Shown in pieces: positions 52,731 to 62,269 of a DNA stretch of 64,000 bases. Numbering within the stretch: the stretch's first letter is position 1; every line of letters starts with the position of its first letter. Made by a program: the position numbers and the translations under genes. The notes below the pieces were generated by a model. It saw only the letters and a program-made list of their open reading frames with translations, was not told the origin of the DNA and ran no database searches. Source of the DNA: Campylobacteraceae bacterium (GTDB lineage: Bacteria; Campylobacterota; Campylobacteria; Campylobacterales; Sulfurovaceae); contig JAMOOQ010000012.1 of assembly GCA_027100635.1 (NCBI GenBank), positions 62,001 to 126,000 of the forward strand. The letters run 5' to 3'.

Positions 52731-53594
52731 GTGAAAAATAGTATTAAAATATTATCAGTTTTGGTAATAACAATTTCTGGATTAAATGCTTATGATGAGT
52801 CTATAGAGTCGCTTAAATATAAAATAGCTCAACAAAAAGAGAGAATGGATGGACTAACTCAAATAGTAGAAGGGTTAGGTCGTACAATTAATGAACTTAG
52901 GCAAAATAGAAGTGGTGGTAGAGGAAGCAGATATTCCGATGAAGAATTAGTAAGTGAATTAGGTCGTATAGTTGATAATATTAATGAAAATTATGTAAGT
53001 AAATCTGAGTTAAGAAGAGCTATAAGTAAGTTAAAAAATAGATATGAAGATAATATAGAATATAGACAAAAAAAAGTCAATAAACCAAAAGAGAGAATCT
53101 ATACTCAAAAAGAGGAGCGTGTAGATAATAATAAGCCTCAACAAGAAATAGTTATGATTCCTAGAGTATTTGATAATAATCAACAAAATAACAATAATTC
53201 TCAAATAAGAGACCAAGATAATAGTTCTCAAAGTAATCTACAATTATATACAAAAGCAGTTAAACTTTTTAATAAAAAAAATTATAATGAAGCAAGAAAT
53301 ATATTTAAAGCTTTAAATAAAAAAGCATATAAAAATTCATCTACAAATTATTATCTTGGAGAGATTTCATATTATACAAAAAATTATGAAGATTCTATAT
53401 TTTATTTTAAAAAGAGTGCAGGATTCTCTACAGAGTCTTCATATATGCATGTTTTACTTTTACATACAGCTATCTCTTTAGAGAAAGAGGGAAATAAGAG
53501 AGAGGCGATAATATTTTATCAAAATATTTTAGATAATTATCCTAATGATAGTAGTGTTGCAATTGCTAAAATAAGATTAAAAGAACTAAAATAG
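52731..53594 (+). CDS. cpoB: Tol-Pal system protein CpoB (YbgF)
   Basis: 287 residues from a GTG start. Signal peptide (1-20, ending NA), a trimerising coiled coil (about 25-60), an asparagine/glutamine-rich low-complexity stretch (about 130-170), then tetratricopeptide-like repeats (about 172-287, LYTKAVKLFNKKNYNEARNI onward). It coordinates wall synthesis with outer-membrane constriction in E. coli. It lies 9 bases after pal. Confidence 0.9.
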   Translation: MKNSIKILSVLVITISGLNAYDESIESLKYKIAQQKERMDGLTQIVEGLGRTINELRQNRSGGRGSRYSDEELVSELGRIVDNINENYVSKSELRRAISKLKNRYEDNIEYRQKKVNKPKERIYTQKEERVDNNKPQQEIVMIPRVFDNNQQNNNNSQIRDQDNSSQSNLQLYTKAVKLFNKKNYNEARNIFKALNKKAYKNSSTNYYLGEISYYTKNYEDSIFYFKKSAGFSTESSYMHVLLLHTAISLEKEGNKREAIIFYQNILDNYPNDSSVAIAKIRLKELK

Positions 53595-53665
53595 AACTAA
53601 ATATTATCTTTTTATAAGTTATAATAGATACAATAAGCCAAAAAATTAAATGGAGACAAATATAA

Positions 53666-54175
53666 ATGTCAGTTACAGCACAAAATAGTATAGTATCAAT
53701 AGAGTATGAAGTAAAAGAAAATGGAACAACAGAAATTCTTGATTCAAATATAGGTCAAGCAGGTTTAGATTTTATTACAGGGAAAAGCCAAGTAATTATC
53801 GGTTTAGAAGAAGCAATGGTTGGAATGAATGCAGGGGAATCTAAAGAAGTTGTTATTCCACCAGAAAAAGCTTATGGTCAAAAAGATCCAGAGGGTGTGC
53901 AATCATTACCAATAGAACAATTTGCAGAAGTTGAGCTAAAAGAGGGAATGTCTTTATATGGTCAAGGGGAACAAGGTGAAACTATTCAAGTTGTTGTAAA
54001 ATCTTTTGATGATAATATGGTTGAATTAGACTTTAATCACCCTTTAGCAGGTAAAGAATTAGTATTTAATGTAAAAGTACTAGAGTGTAGAGAAGCAACT
54101 GCTGAAGAGATTGCTGATGGTCATGCTGGTGGAAGCTGTGAATCTGGAGAAGGTAGTTGTGGCTGTGGTCACTAA
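53666..54175 (+). CDS. slyD: FKBP-type peptidyl-prolyl isomerase, SlyD-like
   Basis: 169 residues. FKBP core split by an insert-in-flap domain (about 70-125): GLEEAMVGMNAGESKEVVI, PPEKAYGQKDPEGVQ and LDFNHPLAGKELVFNVKV. The C terminus is a short metal-binding tail with two Cys pairs and histidines (CESGEGSCGCGH). SlyD folds proteins and can supply nickel. Gene order after cpoB matches Campylobacter jejuni as I recall. Confidence 0.93.
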   Translation: MSVTAQNSIVSIEYEVKENGTTEILDSNIGQAGLDFITGKSQVIIGLEEAMVGMNAGESKEVVIPPEKAYGQKDPEGVQSLPIEQFAEVELKEGMSLYGQGEQGETIQVVVKSFDDNMVELDFNHPLAGKELVFNVKVLECREATAEEIADGHAGGSCESGEGSCGCGH

Positions 54176-54198
54176 CTAAGAGATAGAAATTAAATAAC

Positions 54199-54235
54199 TA
54201 CCAAAGGGCAATCATAAAGGATTGCCCCTACAATA
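54199..54235. repeat. Family-B repeat, short copy (also acts as hairpin)
   Basis: GGGCAATC (54206-54213) and GATTGCCC (54220-54227) form a perfect stem, flanked by ACCAAA and CTACAATAAC. It lies between the convergent slyD and cytochrome c genes and may act as a bidirectional terminator. Confidence 0.7.
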
Positions 54236-54253
54236 ACATATAAATCTTAATTA

Positions 54254-54649
54254 TTATCTACCCCTTTGACCCATACCTCTAAATCCAGCAGGTGGGAAAT
54301 TATCATATAAATAACTAGATATATCTTTTGCCTCTTGTAGTGTTACGATCCCTTTTTGTGATGGCATAAGTCCAAATTTTTCTAATTTTTTTGGTTTACA
54401 AATTGATTTTTCTTTAGTTGGATTTAATATAAAATCAGCCATAAAATCTACTGCTTTTTCTTTATCACCTTTAAACTCCATTTTAATATGTCTCATCACA
54501 CCCATTATTGCAGGAGCAATCACTTTATTCATATCAGTTGGTTGTATTTTACTATGACAGATACTACATTTACTATCAAATAGAACTTCTACACTATTTG
54601 ATGCAAAAGCAAATGATACCAGAGTTGTTATTAAGATTACTTTTTTCAT
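54254..54649 (-). CDS. Monohaem cytochrome c, exported
   Basis: 131 residues. Signal peptide 1-17 (ending FA), then FDSKCSICHSK with a CxxCH haem site (C28, C31, H32), a long middle, and GLMPSQKGIVTL near residue 93 whose Met can be the sixth ligand; two further cysteines (one at C83 in KSICKP) are of unknown role. The C terminus is GFRGMGQRGR, basic. Periplasmic electron carrier or oxidase/reductase donor. Partner not apparent. Confidence 0.82.
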   Translation of the reverse strand: MKKVILITTLVSFAFASNSVEVLFDSKCSICHSKIQPTDMNKVIAPAIMGVMRHIKMEFKGDKEKAVDFMADFILNPTKEKSICKPKKLEKFGLMPSQKGIVTLQEAKDISSYLYDNFPPAGFRGMGQRGR

Positions 54650-54808
54650 AAAATGTTCCTTTTTTACTTGATTATAAAAGATTATATTATAAATATATTA
54701 ACTATTTGTGAATTATCGTTCTATTAATTTTAATTATTAAATTACTATGATATAATTTCTTTAGGCAGTAATATATTATGCTAAAAATATTTTTTCAAAG
54801 GATATAAA

Positions 54809-55180
54809 ATGATTATAGATGAAAGTTTATTAGAAGATTTAGGTGGAATAAGTGGTTATAGAGCTTCTGCAATTACAACAAACTCAGGAGAAGTTATAAT
54901 CTCTGATACTCAAAAATTAAAAACAGACCTTACAGAAGTTACAGCAACTTTTAATGATATTTTTAAAAATGCACATATTGTTTCTAAATCTATTGGTTTA
55001 GGTCAAGCAGAATTAATGGAGATTCATACAGATAGTGCAGTTGCATTAATGGTTTGTTCTGGTGAAGATGCAAGAGTTCATTTACATGGATTTGCTATTT
55101 TTACAAAAGATGGTAACATTACACTTGCTAAGTTGATGTTAAATAAAATTTTACCAAAAGCAGTTAGTGCATTATTATAA
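54809..55180 (+). CDS. Roadblock/LC7 domain protein
   Basis: 123 residues forming a single roadblock/longin fold: YRASAITTNSGEVIISD, an amphipathic helix with NDIFKNAHIVSKSIGL, then MEIHTDSAVALMVCSG and FAIFTKDGNITLAKLML. Bacterial roadblock proteins are GTPase-activating partners (MglB-like) or polarity factors; no small GTPase gene lies next to it. The GAF gene 85 bases downstream may be functionally linked. Confidence 0.82.
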   Translation: MIIDESLLEDLGGISGYRASAITTNSGEVIISDTQKLKTDLTEVTATFNDIFKNAHIVSKSIGLGQAELMEIHTDSAVALMVCSGEDARVHLHGFAIFTKDGNITLAKLMLNKILPKAVSALL

Positions 55181-55206
55181 ATTATAAATTATAAATTATA
55201 AATTAA
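55180..55206. repeat. Short AAATTAT tandem repeats
   Basis: Three to four copies of a roughly 8-bp unit (AATTATAA) after the roadblock gene, in an AT-rich spacer. Possibly slippage-prone. Confidence 0.6.
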
Positions 55207-55264
55207 AGTTTTAATGGTTTAGTGTCATTAAGACTTTAAAATTTTAAACTCCATGGATAAGTAA

Positions 55265-55882
55265 ATGGTCTCATTTAAAAAACAATTAACGGCAAAAGAG
55301 AAAAGTGATGCAATATTATCATCTATAAAAATTCTTAACACTGAAAGTAATAATAGAAATATTATATATATAATAGAAAAGTTGGTCAAAGCTCTATTAA
55401 CAGCATCTTATGCTAGATTATGGATATTAAATAAAGAAAAATCTGTTTTATATTCAAGAACAATTGATGAATTAGAAGATATAGAAATACCAATATATCA
55501 GGGTCTACTAGGTAAAACAGCAAGAAGTACAGAGCCATTTTATGTCAATGATATAAAAAGTAGTAAGTCAGAATATATTAAATCTAGTGATAATTTTGAA
55601 GAGAATAATATTAAAGATATGATTCTCATACCTATCATAAAAGATAAAGATGTTATATGTGTAATTCAAGCTATGACATCAACTTATGATATTCAACAAT
55701 TTACAGATAATGACCTTCAAACATTTAAGATGCTTATCCCTTATATTCAAAGTATTGATTTGTACTCTACTCAAAAGATAGAAGAAGAGATTAAAGCAGA
55801 TAATAAGGATGAGAGGAAGAATAACTCAGAAGAGACAATAGATAATAGTATTTTATCAAAAGTATTTGATTTCTTTAAGTAA
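55265..55882 (+). CDS. GAF domain protein
   Basis: 205 residues. The central part (about 25-165) is GAF-like: SYARLWILNKEKSVLYSRTI, PIYQGLLGKTARSTEPFYVND, NIKDMILIPIIKDKDVICVIQ and FTDNDLQTFKMLIPYIQ. There is no kinase, GGDEF or HTH domain, so it would act as a small sensor or partner. The C-terminal 40 residues are charged and probably disordered. Its last codons overlap the end of queH on the other strand by 8 bases. Confidence 0.78.
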   Translation: MVSFKKQLTAKEKSDAILSSIKILNTESNNRNIIYIIEKLVKALLTASYARLWILNKEKSVLYSRTIDELEDIEIPIYQGLLGKTARSTEPFYVNDIKSSKSEYIKSSDNFEENNIKDMILIPIIKDKDVICVIQAMTSTYDIQQFTDNDLQTFKMLIPYIQSIDLYSTQKIEEEIKADNKDERKNNSEETIDNSILSKVFDFFK

Positions 55883-56954
55883 CTAAAGAAACTTCCATAA
55901 TATCACTATAAGTTTTAGATTGACAAACTATCTCTAATTTTGATATAGGAATCTCTTTTACAACCAAAATAGCACCCAAATCATAATGATTAATACCTAA
56001 CTTTTCTCTTATCTTTAACTCTTCATCAAAATCTGGAGGATTAAACATTAATTCTATAATAGAACTATAGTTACGATTAGATAAGAAATTATATCTATCT
56101 AGTGTAACAAATCTTACCTCATCACGATTTAAATAAAAAATATCATTAATCTCAACATCAATTTTACCTCGGCTATAATCACCTCTTATTGTTGAATATG
56201 GTAAAAAATGGGCATTGACCATTGTATTCTTAACTTTAAGATAACCATATAAAAGACGATAATTTAAAAACCTTTGTTTTATAATTTTATACTCTTTAAA
56301 CTTTTCTTCTAATTTTATTCTATACTCATATAACTCAATTCGTTGCTCTATAGATTCAGGTTGAATCTGTTTAGAAATTGGTGAAAATAGCTCATCTGCT
56401 AATCTATTCTGATCTTTTCGTTGCATAGTTAATCCATAAATACAACCACAATAATCTTGACGATATAATTTATCTTTTTTGGCTAAAATATTTTGCTCTT
56501 GTGTTCCTGATGCTTTTCTAAAATCTGGAGCAATAAACTTTATATTATACTTTTTTGCAAGTCTATCACCTGCTAATTTAAGTTGAGAAAGAGATTTTTT
56601 TGGGCTTGTTAGTAAAGTTGATGTAAAAGAATCAATACCTAAATTCTCTGCTTTTTGTGCTGTAACTTCAAATCTTTTATCAAAACAAACACCACATCTA
56701 ATCCCTTTTTCGGGTTCATTCTCTAATCCCTTTACACTTTTAAGCCAACTATCTATATCATAATCACCCTCAATAAGTTTAATATTTAACATCTTACAAC
56801 TTCTTTTTACATCAAGAAGCCTTAGATAATATTCGCTATATGGATGAATATTTGGATCATAAAAAAATCCGATAAGCTCCTCCTGTGGAAACTCTTGCCT
56901 AAGCTTCTGTAAAAAATAGTGACTATCTACAGAACAACATATATGAACTAACAT
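55875..56954 (-). CDS. queH: Epoxyqueuosine reductase QueH
   Basis: 359 residues. VHICCSVDSHYFL near the start, FFYDPNIHPYSEYYLR, GIRCGVCFDKRF and DYCGCIYGL near 190; the paired cysteines bind iron and a 4Fe-4S cluster. QueH reduces epoxyqueuosine to queuosine in tRNA anticodons, replacing QueG. Compared with the usual 180-210 residue QueH, this has a C-terminal extension of about 150 residues; extended versions are common in epsilonproteobacteria. Confidence 0.9.
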   Translation of the reverse strand: MLVHICCSVDSHYFLQKLRQEFPQEELIGFFYDPNIHPYSEYYLRLLDVKRSCKMLNIKLIEGDYDIDSWLKSVKGLENEPEKGIRCGVCFDKRFEVTAQKAENLGIDSFTSTLLTSPKKSLSQLKLAGDRLAKKYNIKFIAPDFRKASGTQEQNILAKKDKLYRQDYCGCIYGLTMQRKDQNRLADELFSPISKQIQPESIEQRIELYEYRIKLEEKFKEYKIIKQRFLNYRLLYGYLKVKNTMVNAHFLPYSTIRGDYSRGKIDVEINDIFYLNRDEVRFVTLDRYNFLSNRNYSSIIELMFNPPDFDEELKIREKLGINHYDLGAILVVKEIPISKLEIVCQSKTYSDIMEVSLVT

Positions 56955-57010
56955 AAAAATCCTTTTTTAATAAAAATGTCTCTAAAATTATAGCTAAAAA
57001 TTTAAATATT

Positions 57011-58855
57011 TTACGAAAAATCAACAGGATCCATATCTATATCAATATCTTTTGAGTTGATTAAGTGAAGAGCTTTTAAAAGTAATACTCTATCTTTTGC
57101 TTTAAGTAAAATATTATATCTATATCTATTTGAAATTTTTTCTATAGGTGCTTTCCCATACCCAACTATCTCAATATCTTTTATAGTTTGAAGTTTAAAA
57201 ACTGTGTCATTAATAATTTTTTCTGCTTTTTTAAAATCTTTATTAGCCACAAGAATTTTTGCCAATGATACAAATGGAGGATATTCCCCTATTTCAACAA
57301 ATACTAATTCATCTTGAATAAATCGTTCATAATCACCCAAATACTCTTGAAAAGTCTCTATATTATTTGTATATATTATAACTTTAGACTCTGAAGCTCT
57401 TCCACATCTTCCAGATATTTGAAACATCATACTCATAGCCCTTGACCTTGCTCTATAGTCAGCAATCCCCAACATATAATCAAGCCCTGTAATAATCCCC
57501 AAAGTTACATTAGGATAATCATGACCTTTACTTAACATTTGAGTTCCAACAAGAATATCACTCTCACAGCTTTCTACCCTATCAAGAGCCTTTTGTAACC
57601 TGTTTGCCGTATTAATTGTATCAGCATCAAACTGTTCTATATTTATATCAGATATACTATTTTTGATAATATCAATCGCTTCAGCTGTTCCAATTCGTCT
57701 ACTGCTAAGAGGATGATAACCACAAGCGACACAACTCTCTATTATTCTTTGAACGAAATTACAATAGTGACATAAAAGAAGCCGTTTTGTGCGATGAAGT
57801 GCCATTCCCACAGAACAATATGGACATTTATGTGTCTCTCCACAAGATTGACAATACAAATATTTAAAATTTCCTCTTGTTGGTATAAACAAAATAGATT
57901 GATTATGAAGCAGTTTATTATCATAAATTTCTTTTAAAATCTCATTGGTAATAGAGTTAGTGTGTGGCTTGAATATATAATTCTTTTTACTTGTAATAAA
58001 AGCTTGATTTAATTTAACTACTGGCAATTTATAGTAAGAATTAAGACTTGGAGTAGCAGATAAAAGGAGAACCTTTGCATCTAATCTGTCTGCCATTAAG
58101 ATTGCCAAATCTCTAGCATTATATCTTGGATTAGAATTTGATTTATAGCTATCATCATGCTCTTCATCCACCACAATTAAACCAATATTTTTTAGTGGAA
58201 CAAACAATGCTGACCTTGCACCTGCTACCACTCGTACCTCTAATTTTGATATAGAGTCTAATATCTTCTCTTTTTTCTTTTTTGTAAGTTTTGAATGCCA
58301 TATTGCAACAGTTGAACCAAAATATTTAGCAAGTCTTTTACCCATCTGAGGAGTTAAACTAATCTCTGGCATCAATATAATTGCTGTTTTATTCTCTTTT
58401 AACGAATCAGCCACCAAAGATATAAAAATCTCACTTTTACCTGCTCCAGTAACTCCAAAAAGTAGAGCCTTTTTATGCTTTTTTATCTCTAAATAAGCCT
58501 TGGACTGAGCCTCTGTTAAATTTGGATACTCTATATCCATATTATAATTTGATGGCTCTTTTTGATTAATCTCAAATGGTATAAAAATAGATAGAGACTG
58601 AGATAAAGATGAGAAATAATAACTTGATATAAATTTAGCAATTTTAATTTGACAAAGAGAATAGATTTTATTCTCTAAAGAGATAATATCAAGAGTATTA
58701 AAACTGGGTTTTTCACATCTACCCATAACAATTGCTCTTTTAGTAGTATTTCTAATGGGAACTTCTATAATCTGCCCAATCTCAATATCTCCATCAAAAC
58801 TATATGTAAGCTCTGGTGCTAAAGAGCGATATAATATCACTTTAAAATAGTTCAT
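57011..58855 (-). CDS. priA: Primosomal protein N' (replication restart helicase)
   Basis: 614 residues from the ATG at 58855; frame reads on for 32 codons upstream through a family-B repeat, which I reject. N-terminal DNA-binding domain, helicase motor with LLFGVTGAGKSEIF, DEEHDDSYKS, LSATPSLNS and SGRCGRASES, and an eight-cysteine zinc domain around YCQSCGETHKCPYCSVG to ESCVACGYHP. It reloads DnaB at stalled forks; dnaB is in this window. Followed by the M3 peptidase gene in the opposite sense of distance (upstream at right). Confidence 0.95.
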   Translation of the reverse strand: MNYFKVILYRSLAPELTYSFDGDIEIGQIIEVPIRNTTKRAIVMGRCEKPSFNTLDIISLENKIYSLCQIKIAKFISSYYFSSLSQSLSIFIPFEINQKEPSNYNMDIEYPNLTEAQSKAYLEIKKHKKALLFGVTGAGKSEIFISLVADSLKENKTAIILMPEISLTPQMGKRLAKYFGSTVAIWHSKLTKKKKEKILDSISKLEVRVVAGARSALFVPLKNIGLIVVDEEHDDSYKSNSNPRYNARDLAILMADRLDAKVLLLSATPSLNSYYKLPVVKLNQAFITSKKNYIFKPHTNSITNEILKEIYDNKLLHNQSILFIPTRGNFKYLYCQSCGETHKCPYCSVGMALHRTKRLLLCHYCNFVQRIIESCVACGYHPLSSRRIGTAEAIDIIKNSISDINIEQFDADTINTANRLQKALDRVESCESDILVGTQMLSKGHDYPNVTLGIITGLDYMLGIADYRARSRAMSMMFQISGRCGRASESKVIIYTNNIETFQEYLGDYERFIQDELVFVEIGEYPPFVSLAKILVANKDFKKAEKIINDTVFKLQTIKDIEIVGYGKAPIEKISNRYRYNILLKAKDRVLLLKALHLINSKDIDIDMDPVDFS

Positions 58856-58878
58856 AAAATTATATATCTTTAAATTTA

Positions 58879-58970
58879 GGGTACCCACAAGGGGTACCCC
58901 TACGAAATAAAGCTGTATGGATAATTCTACGAAATAGAACTGTAGGGGCAATCCCTTGTGGTTGCCTTTT
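58879..58970. repeat. Family-B repeat upstream of priA
   Basis: GGGTACCC-ACAA-GGGGTACCCC-TACGAAAT, then CTACGAAATAGAACTGTAGG and GGCAATCCCTTGTGGTTGCC. The most complete copy in the window: both halves contain internal palindromes. It lies between priA and the M3 peptidase gene. Confidence 0.85.
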
Positions 58971-58989
58971 GATACTTAGCATTTATATT

Positions 58990-60945
58990 TTACTCTAATC
59001 CATAAAGCTTAATTAAACTCTCAACTTTAGCTTCTCTTTTTAGCCAAATATTGTAAAGTTCACTCATATCTTTTGAACCACCACAACTTAAAATATTATC
59101 TTTATACTCTTTTGCTCTTGTTTTATTAAATCCATTCTCTTCATCAATACACTCAAAAAAAGCATCAGCACTTAATACTTCTGCCCATTTATAACTATAA
59201 TATCCAGCCGAGTATCCACCTGCAAATATATGAGCAAAACCATTTTGAAATTTATTATAAGCAGGTGGTTTTAAAAGAGCCGTTTTTTCTCTAATAGAAT
59301 CTAGTAAATCTTGAACCTCATCTTCTTGATAAAGTTTTTGGTGAAGTTTAAAATCAAATAAAGAGAACTCAACCTGTCGTAAAAGACCTAATGCAACTTG
59401 ATAATTTTTTGTATCTTTAATCTTAAATAATAACTCATCGCTAATAGCCTCATCTGTTTTATAATGAAAAGCAAATCTTTTAAGTATAGCACTTTCATAG
59501 GCAAAATTTTCTAAAAACTGTGATGGAAACTCCACAACATCCCATGCCACACCATTAATTCCACTTACACTTCTTTGCTTCACTTTGCTAAATAGATGAT
59601 GGATAGCGTGTCCCATTTCGTGAAATAAAGTTACAACATCATCGTGTCTTAAAAGGCTTGGAGTTGAATCTGTTGTTGGAGAAAAATTACATACCACAAA
59701 AGCAGATGCTAAATGTTGAGTATTATCAGAATCAATATAATGTGTTTCAAAATCATTCATCCACGCTCCACCTCGTTTTTCTTTCCTTGCTTCAAGGTCA
59801 AAATAGATACGGCTTGATACTTTTTCATTCTCATATATATCAAAAATTCTTACACATTTATGCCATTTTTCTATATCAGTAACCTCTTTGATAGTTAAAT
59901 CAAAAAGCTCAGAGATAATATCTAACATCCCATTAAGCACTTTTTCTTGTACAAAATATGGTTTTGTCATACTATTATCAAAATCAAATTTCTCTTTTTT
60001 AAGCTTTTCACTATAATAAGCAACATCAAAACTTTGTAGAGATTTTATATTATCACTCTTTTTTGCAAAATCTTTTAACTCTTGAAGCTCATCTTTTGCA
60101 TAAGGCAGTGCAAGAGTAACCAGTTTTTCTAAAAAATCTATAACACTATCAGATGAACTAGCATCTTTAAAAGCGATAGAGTAATCAGCAAAATTATCAA
60201 ATCCTAATAGTTTACTTTTTTGATTTTTAAGTGATAAAATTTGATTTATAACTTCACTATTTTGTGGAGCTCTTGACGAGTATGCACGATATATCTCTTC
60301 ACGATATTCTCTACTTGAACCATAAGTGATATATGCCATATAACTAGGTATTTGCAAAGTGAACTTATAAGCTTCACTGCCATCTTCAAGAGTTATTTTT
60401 GCACTATCTAAATCATTTTGAGGCAACTCTTTAACATCATTAAACGATTTTATAATTAGCTCATAATCATTTGTAGCATTTAATAAATTTTGCGAAAACT
60501 CATTAGAAAGCTCACTAAGTTTCATATCAATCTCTTCAAGCTCTTTTTTCTCTTTTAATGGAAGATTCACTCCACTAAGCTTAAAATCTTTAATATCATT
60601 ATCTATCACTTTTTGAGACTCTAAATCATTGCAACTTAAAGATTCTATCTTTTTAAATAGTTCAAGATTTTGAGAAACTTCACTACTAAATTTTGATAAA
60701 AGTGGCAAAGAGTTTTCATATGCTTTTTGAGTATCATCACTATTCATAATAGAATTAAGATGAGAAAGAGGGGTGAAAAATAAACTTAATTCCTCATCCA
60801 TATCTTGCATTGGCTTCAAAATATCAGCATAATTATTGCTTTTTAATTTTGTAATTGTATCAATTTTTTCTCTATGAGTATTTAAAAGTTTTTCTAATTC
60901 TTTCGGAAAATTTGCTAAGTTATCTAATCTAAAATCTATAAACAT
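58990..60945 (-). CDS. M3 family oligopeptidase (thimet/OpdA-type)
   Basis: 651 residues, as expected for M3 enzymes. The zinc site is FHEMGHAIHHLFS with HExxH, followed by an FPSQFLENFAYE stretch supplying the third ligand Glu 25-30 residues later, and the C-terminal SAGYYSYKWAEVLSADAF, a hallmark of OpdA/Dcp-type enzymes. Cytoplasmic degradation of short peptides. It overlaps the start of the yqeY gene by 10 bases, so they are co-transcribed. Confidence 0.93.
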   Translation of the reverse strand: MFIDFRLDNLANFPKELEKLLNTHREKIDTITKLKSNNYADILKPMQDMDEELSLFFTPLSHLNSIMNSDDTQKAYENSLPLLSKFSSEVSQNLELFKKIESLSCNDLESQKVIDNDIKDFKLSGVNLPLKEKKELEEIDMKLSELSNEFSQNLLNATNDYELIIKSFNDVKELPQNDLDSAKITLEDGSEAYKFTLQIPSYMAYITYGSSREYREEIYRAYSSRAPQNSEVINQILSLKNQKSKLLGFDNFADYSIAFKDASSSDSVIDFLEKLVTLALPYAKDELQELKDFAKKSDNIKSLQSFDVAYYSEKLKKEKFDFDNSMTKPYFVQEKVLNGMLDIISELFDLTIKEVTDIEKWHKCVRIFDIYENEKVSSRIYFDLEARKEKRGGAWMNDFETHYIDSDNTQHLASAFVVCNFSPTTDSTPSLLRHDDVVTLFHEMGHAIHHLFSKVKQRSVSGINGVAWDVVEFPSQFLENFAYESAILKRFAFHYKTDEAISDELLFKIKDTKNYQVALGLLRQVEFSLFDFKLHQKLYQEDEVQDLLDSIREKTALLKPPAYNKFQNGFAHIFAGGYSAGYYSYKWAEVLSADAFFECIDEENGFNKTRAKEYKDNILSCGGSKDMSELYNIWLKREAKVESLIKLYGLE

Positions 60946-61376
60946 TTTTTCACCATCTCATTAATTCTTCTACCATCAGCTCCACCACCAATTTTTGCTT
61001 TAGCAGGATTCATAACTTTACCCATATCTTTCATAGAAGAAGCTCCTGTCTCTTCTATAATTGCTTTTATTATAGATTCTAACTCATCATCGGTTAGTTG
61101 TACAGGTAAATAAATAGAAAATATATCAATCTCAGCTTGTTCTTTTTCTACTAAATCTTCTCTTTTTGCAATTTTATATTGAGAAATTGATTCGGTTCTT
61201 GTTTTAATACCTCTTTGAATTAGAACGATTATCTCTTCATCATTCATATCTTTTCTTTCATCAACTTCTATCTGTTTAATCATTGTATTAATTGATCTAA
61301 TTGAATCTCTTTTTACTATCTCTTTTGCTCTCATTGCATTTTTTAAATCTGCTTTTAACTGCTCTTTTAAATTCAT
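60936..61376 (-). CDS. yqeY: GatB/YqeY domain protein
   Basis: 146 residues. YqeY signature: LKADLKNAMRAKEIVKRDSIRSI, ERKDMNDEEI, YLPVQLTDDELESIIKAII and KDMGKVMNPAKAKIGGGADGRRINEMVKKCL-type ending. Related to the tail of GatB that binds tRNA; free-standing YqeY has no settled function. Overlaps the M3 peptidase gene start by 10 bases. Confidence 0.92.
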   Translation of the reverse strand: MNLKEQLKADLKNAMRAKEIVKRDSIRSINTMIKQIEVDERKDMNDEEIIVLIQRGIKTRTESISQYKIAKREDLVEKEQAEIDIFSIYLPVQLTDDELESIIKAIIEETGASSMKDMGKVMNPAKAKIGGGADGRRINEMVKKCL

Positions 61377-61417
61377 CTTTATCCCTTTTTAAATATTTTT
61401 AATTAGACCTCATTTTT

Positions 61418-61529
61418 AGATACCCAGTCAAGCTGAGTATGACGGTTGTTTGTCATTCCAAATTAAATTCAGTATGATGGTCGTTTGTCATTCTGAATTT
61501 AATTCAGAATCTAGTTTTAAAAGAAATCT
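61418..61529. repeat. Family-A repeat upstream of the Ter genes
   Basis: AGATACCCAGTCAAGCTGAG, TGACGGTTGTTTGTCATTCC, then TTGTCATTCTGAA and TTTAATTCAGAATCTAG. The left arm diverges (ACCCAG...CTGAGTAT) but keeps the inverted symmetry with the right. Confidence 0.8.
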
Positions 61530-61692
61530 ATTCAAATTTTATATAACATAATAACCAAAATAGACAAAAAGATTTCTGATATTACATACTTGACAATTTA
61601 TAATCATATCTTTTTAATCTTATTCTTTATTGTTAATAAAACTTTGATAGAATGATAAACATAAAATTAAAACGAAATAAAAGGATTTCAAT

Positions 61693-62265
61693 ATGGGTAT
61701 TAGTTTAGCTAAAGGTGGAAGAGTAAATTTGAGTAAAGAGGCTCCTGGTCTTACAAAAATGGTAGTTGGTCTTGGTTGGGATGCAAATGCTAGTGATTCT
61801 GGTTCTGCTTATGATTTAGATGCTTCAGTATTTTTAATTGGTGCAAATGGTAAAGTAGCTAGTGAAAAAGATTTTATATTTTATAATAATTTAAAATCTG
61901 CTGATGGAAGTGTAGAACATACTGGAGATAATTTAACTGGTGAGGGTGATGGAGATGATGAGCAAGTAATAGTTGATCTTACAAAAGTTTCTGCTGATGT
62001 ACAAGAGATTATTTTTGTTGTTACTATTGATAGTGCAGATACAAAAGGTCAGAATTTTGGTCAAGTTTCAAACTCATTTATTAGACTTATTAATGAAGAT
62101 ACAGTAGAAGAAGTAGCTAAATATGAGCTTGATGAAGATTATTCAAGTGAAACTGCTATTGAATTTGGTAAATTATACAGAAAAGATGGTAGTTGGAGAT
62201 TTCAAGCAGTTGGAACTGGATTTAATGCAGGACTTCAAGGTTTTGTAGATAAGTATATAGGATAA
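61693..62265 (+). CDS. TerD family calcium-binding stress protein
   Basis: 190 residues, exact TerD length. Motifs: LAKGGRVNLSKE, VGLGWDANASDSGSAYDLDASVF, DFIFYNNLKSADGSVEHTGDNLTGEGDGDDEQ split into its acidic calcium-binding pairs, and ETAIEFGKLYRKDGSWRFQAVG. TerD proteins belong to the tellurite/phage/stress Ter system and bind Ca2+. First of a run of Ter genes; RBS AAAAGGATT precedes the ATG. The downstream TerZ/TerX-like gene begins 4 bases later. Confidence 0.93.
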   Translation: MGISLAKGGRVNLSKEAPGLTKMVVGLGWDANASDSGSAYDLDASVFLIGANGKVASEKDFIFYNNLKSADGSVEHTGDNLTGEGDGDDEQVIVDLTKVSADVQEIIFVVTIDSADTKGQNFGQVSNSFIRLINEDTVEEVAKYELDEDYSSETAIEFGKLYRKDGSWRFQAVGTGFNAGLQGFVDKYIG

Positions 62266-62269
62266 TTTG

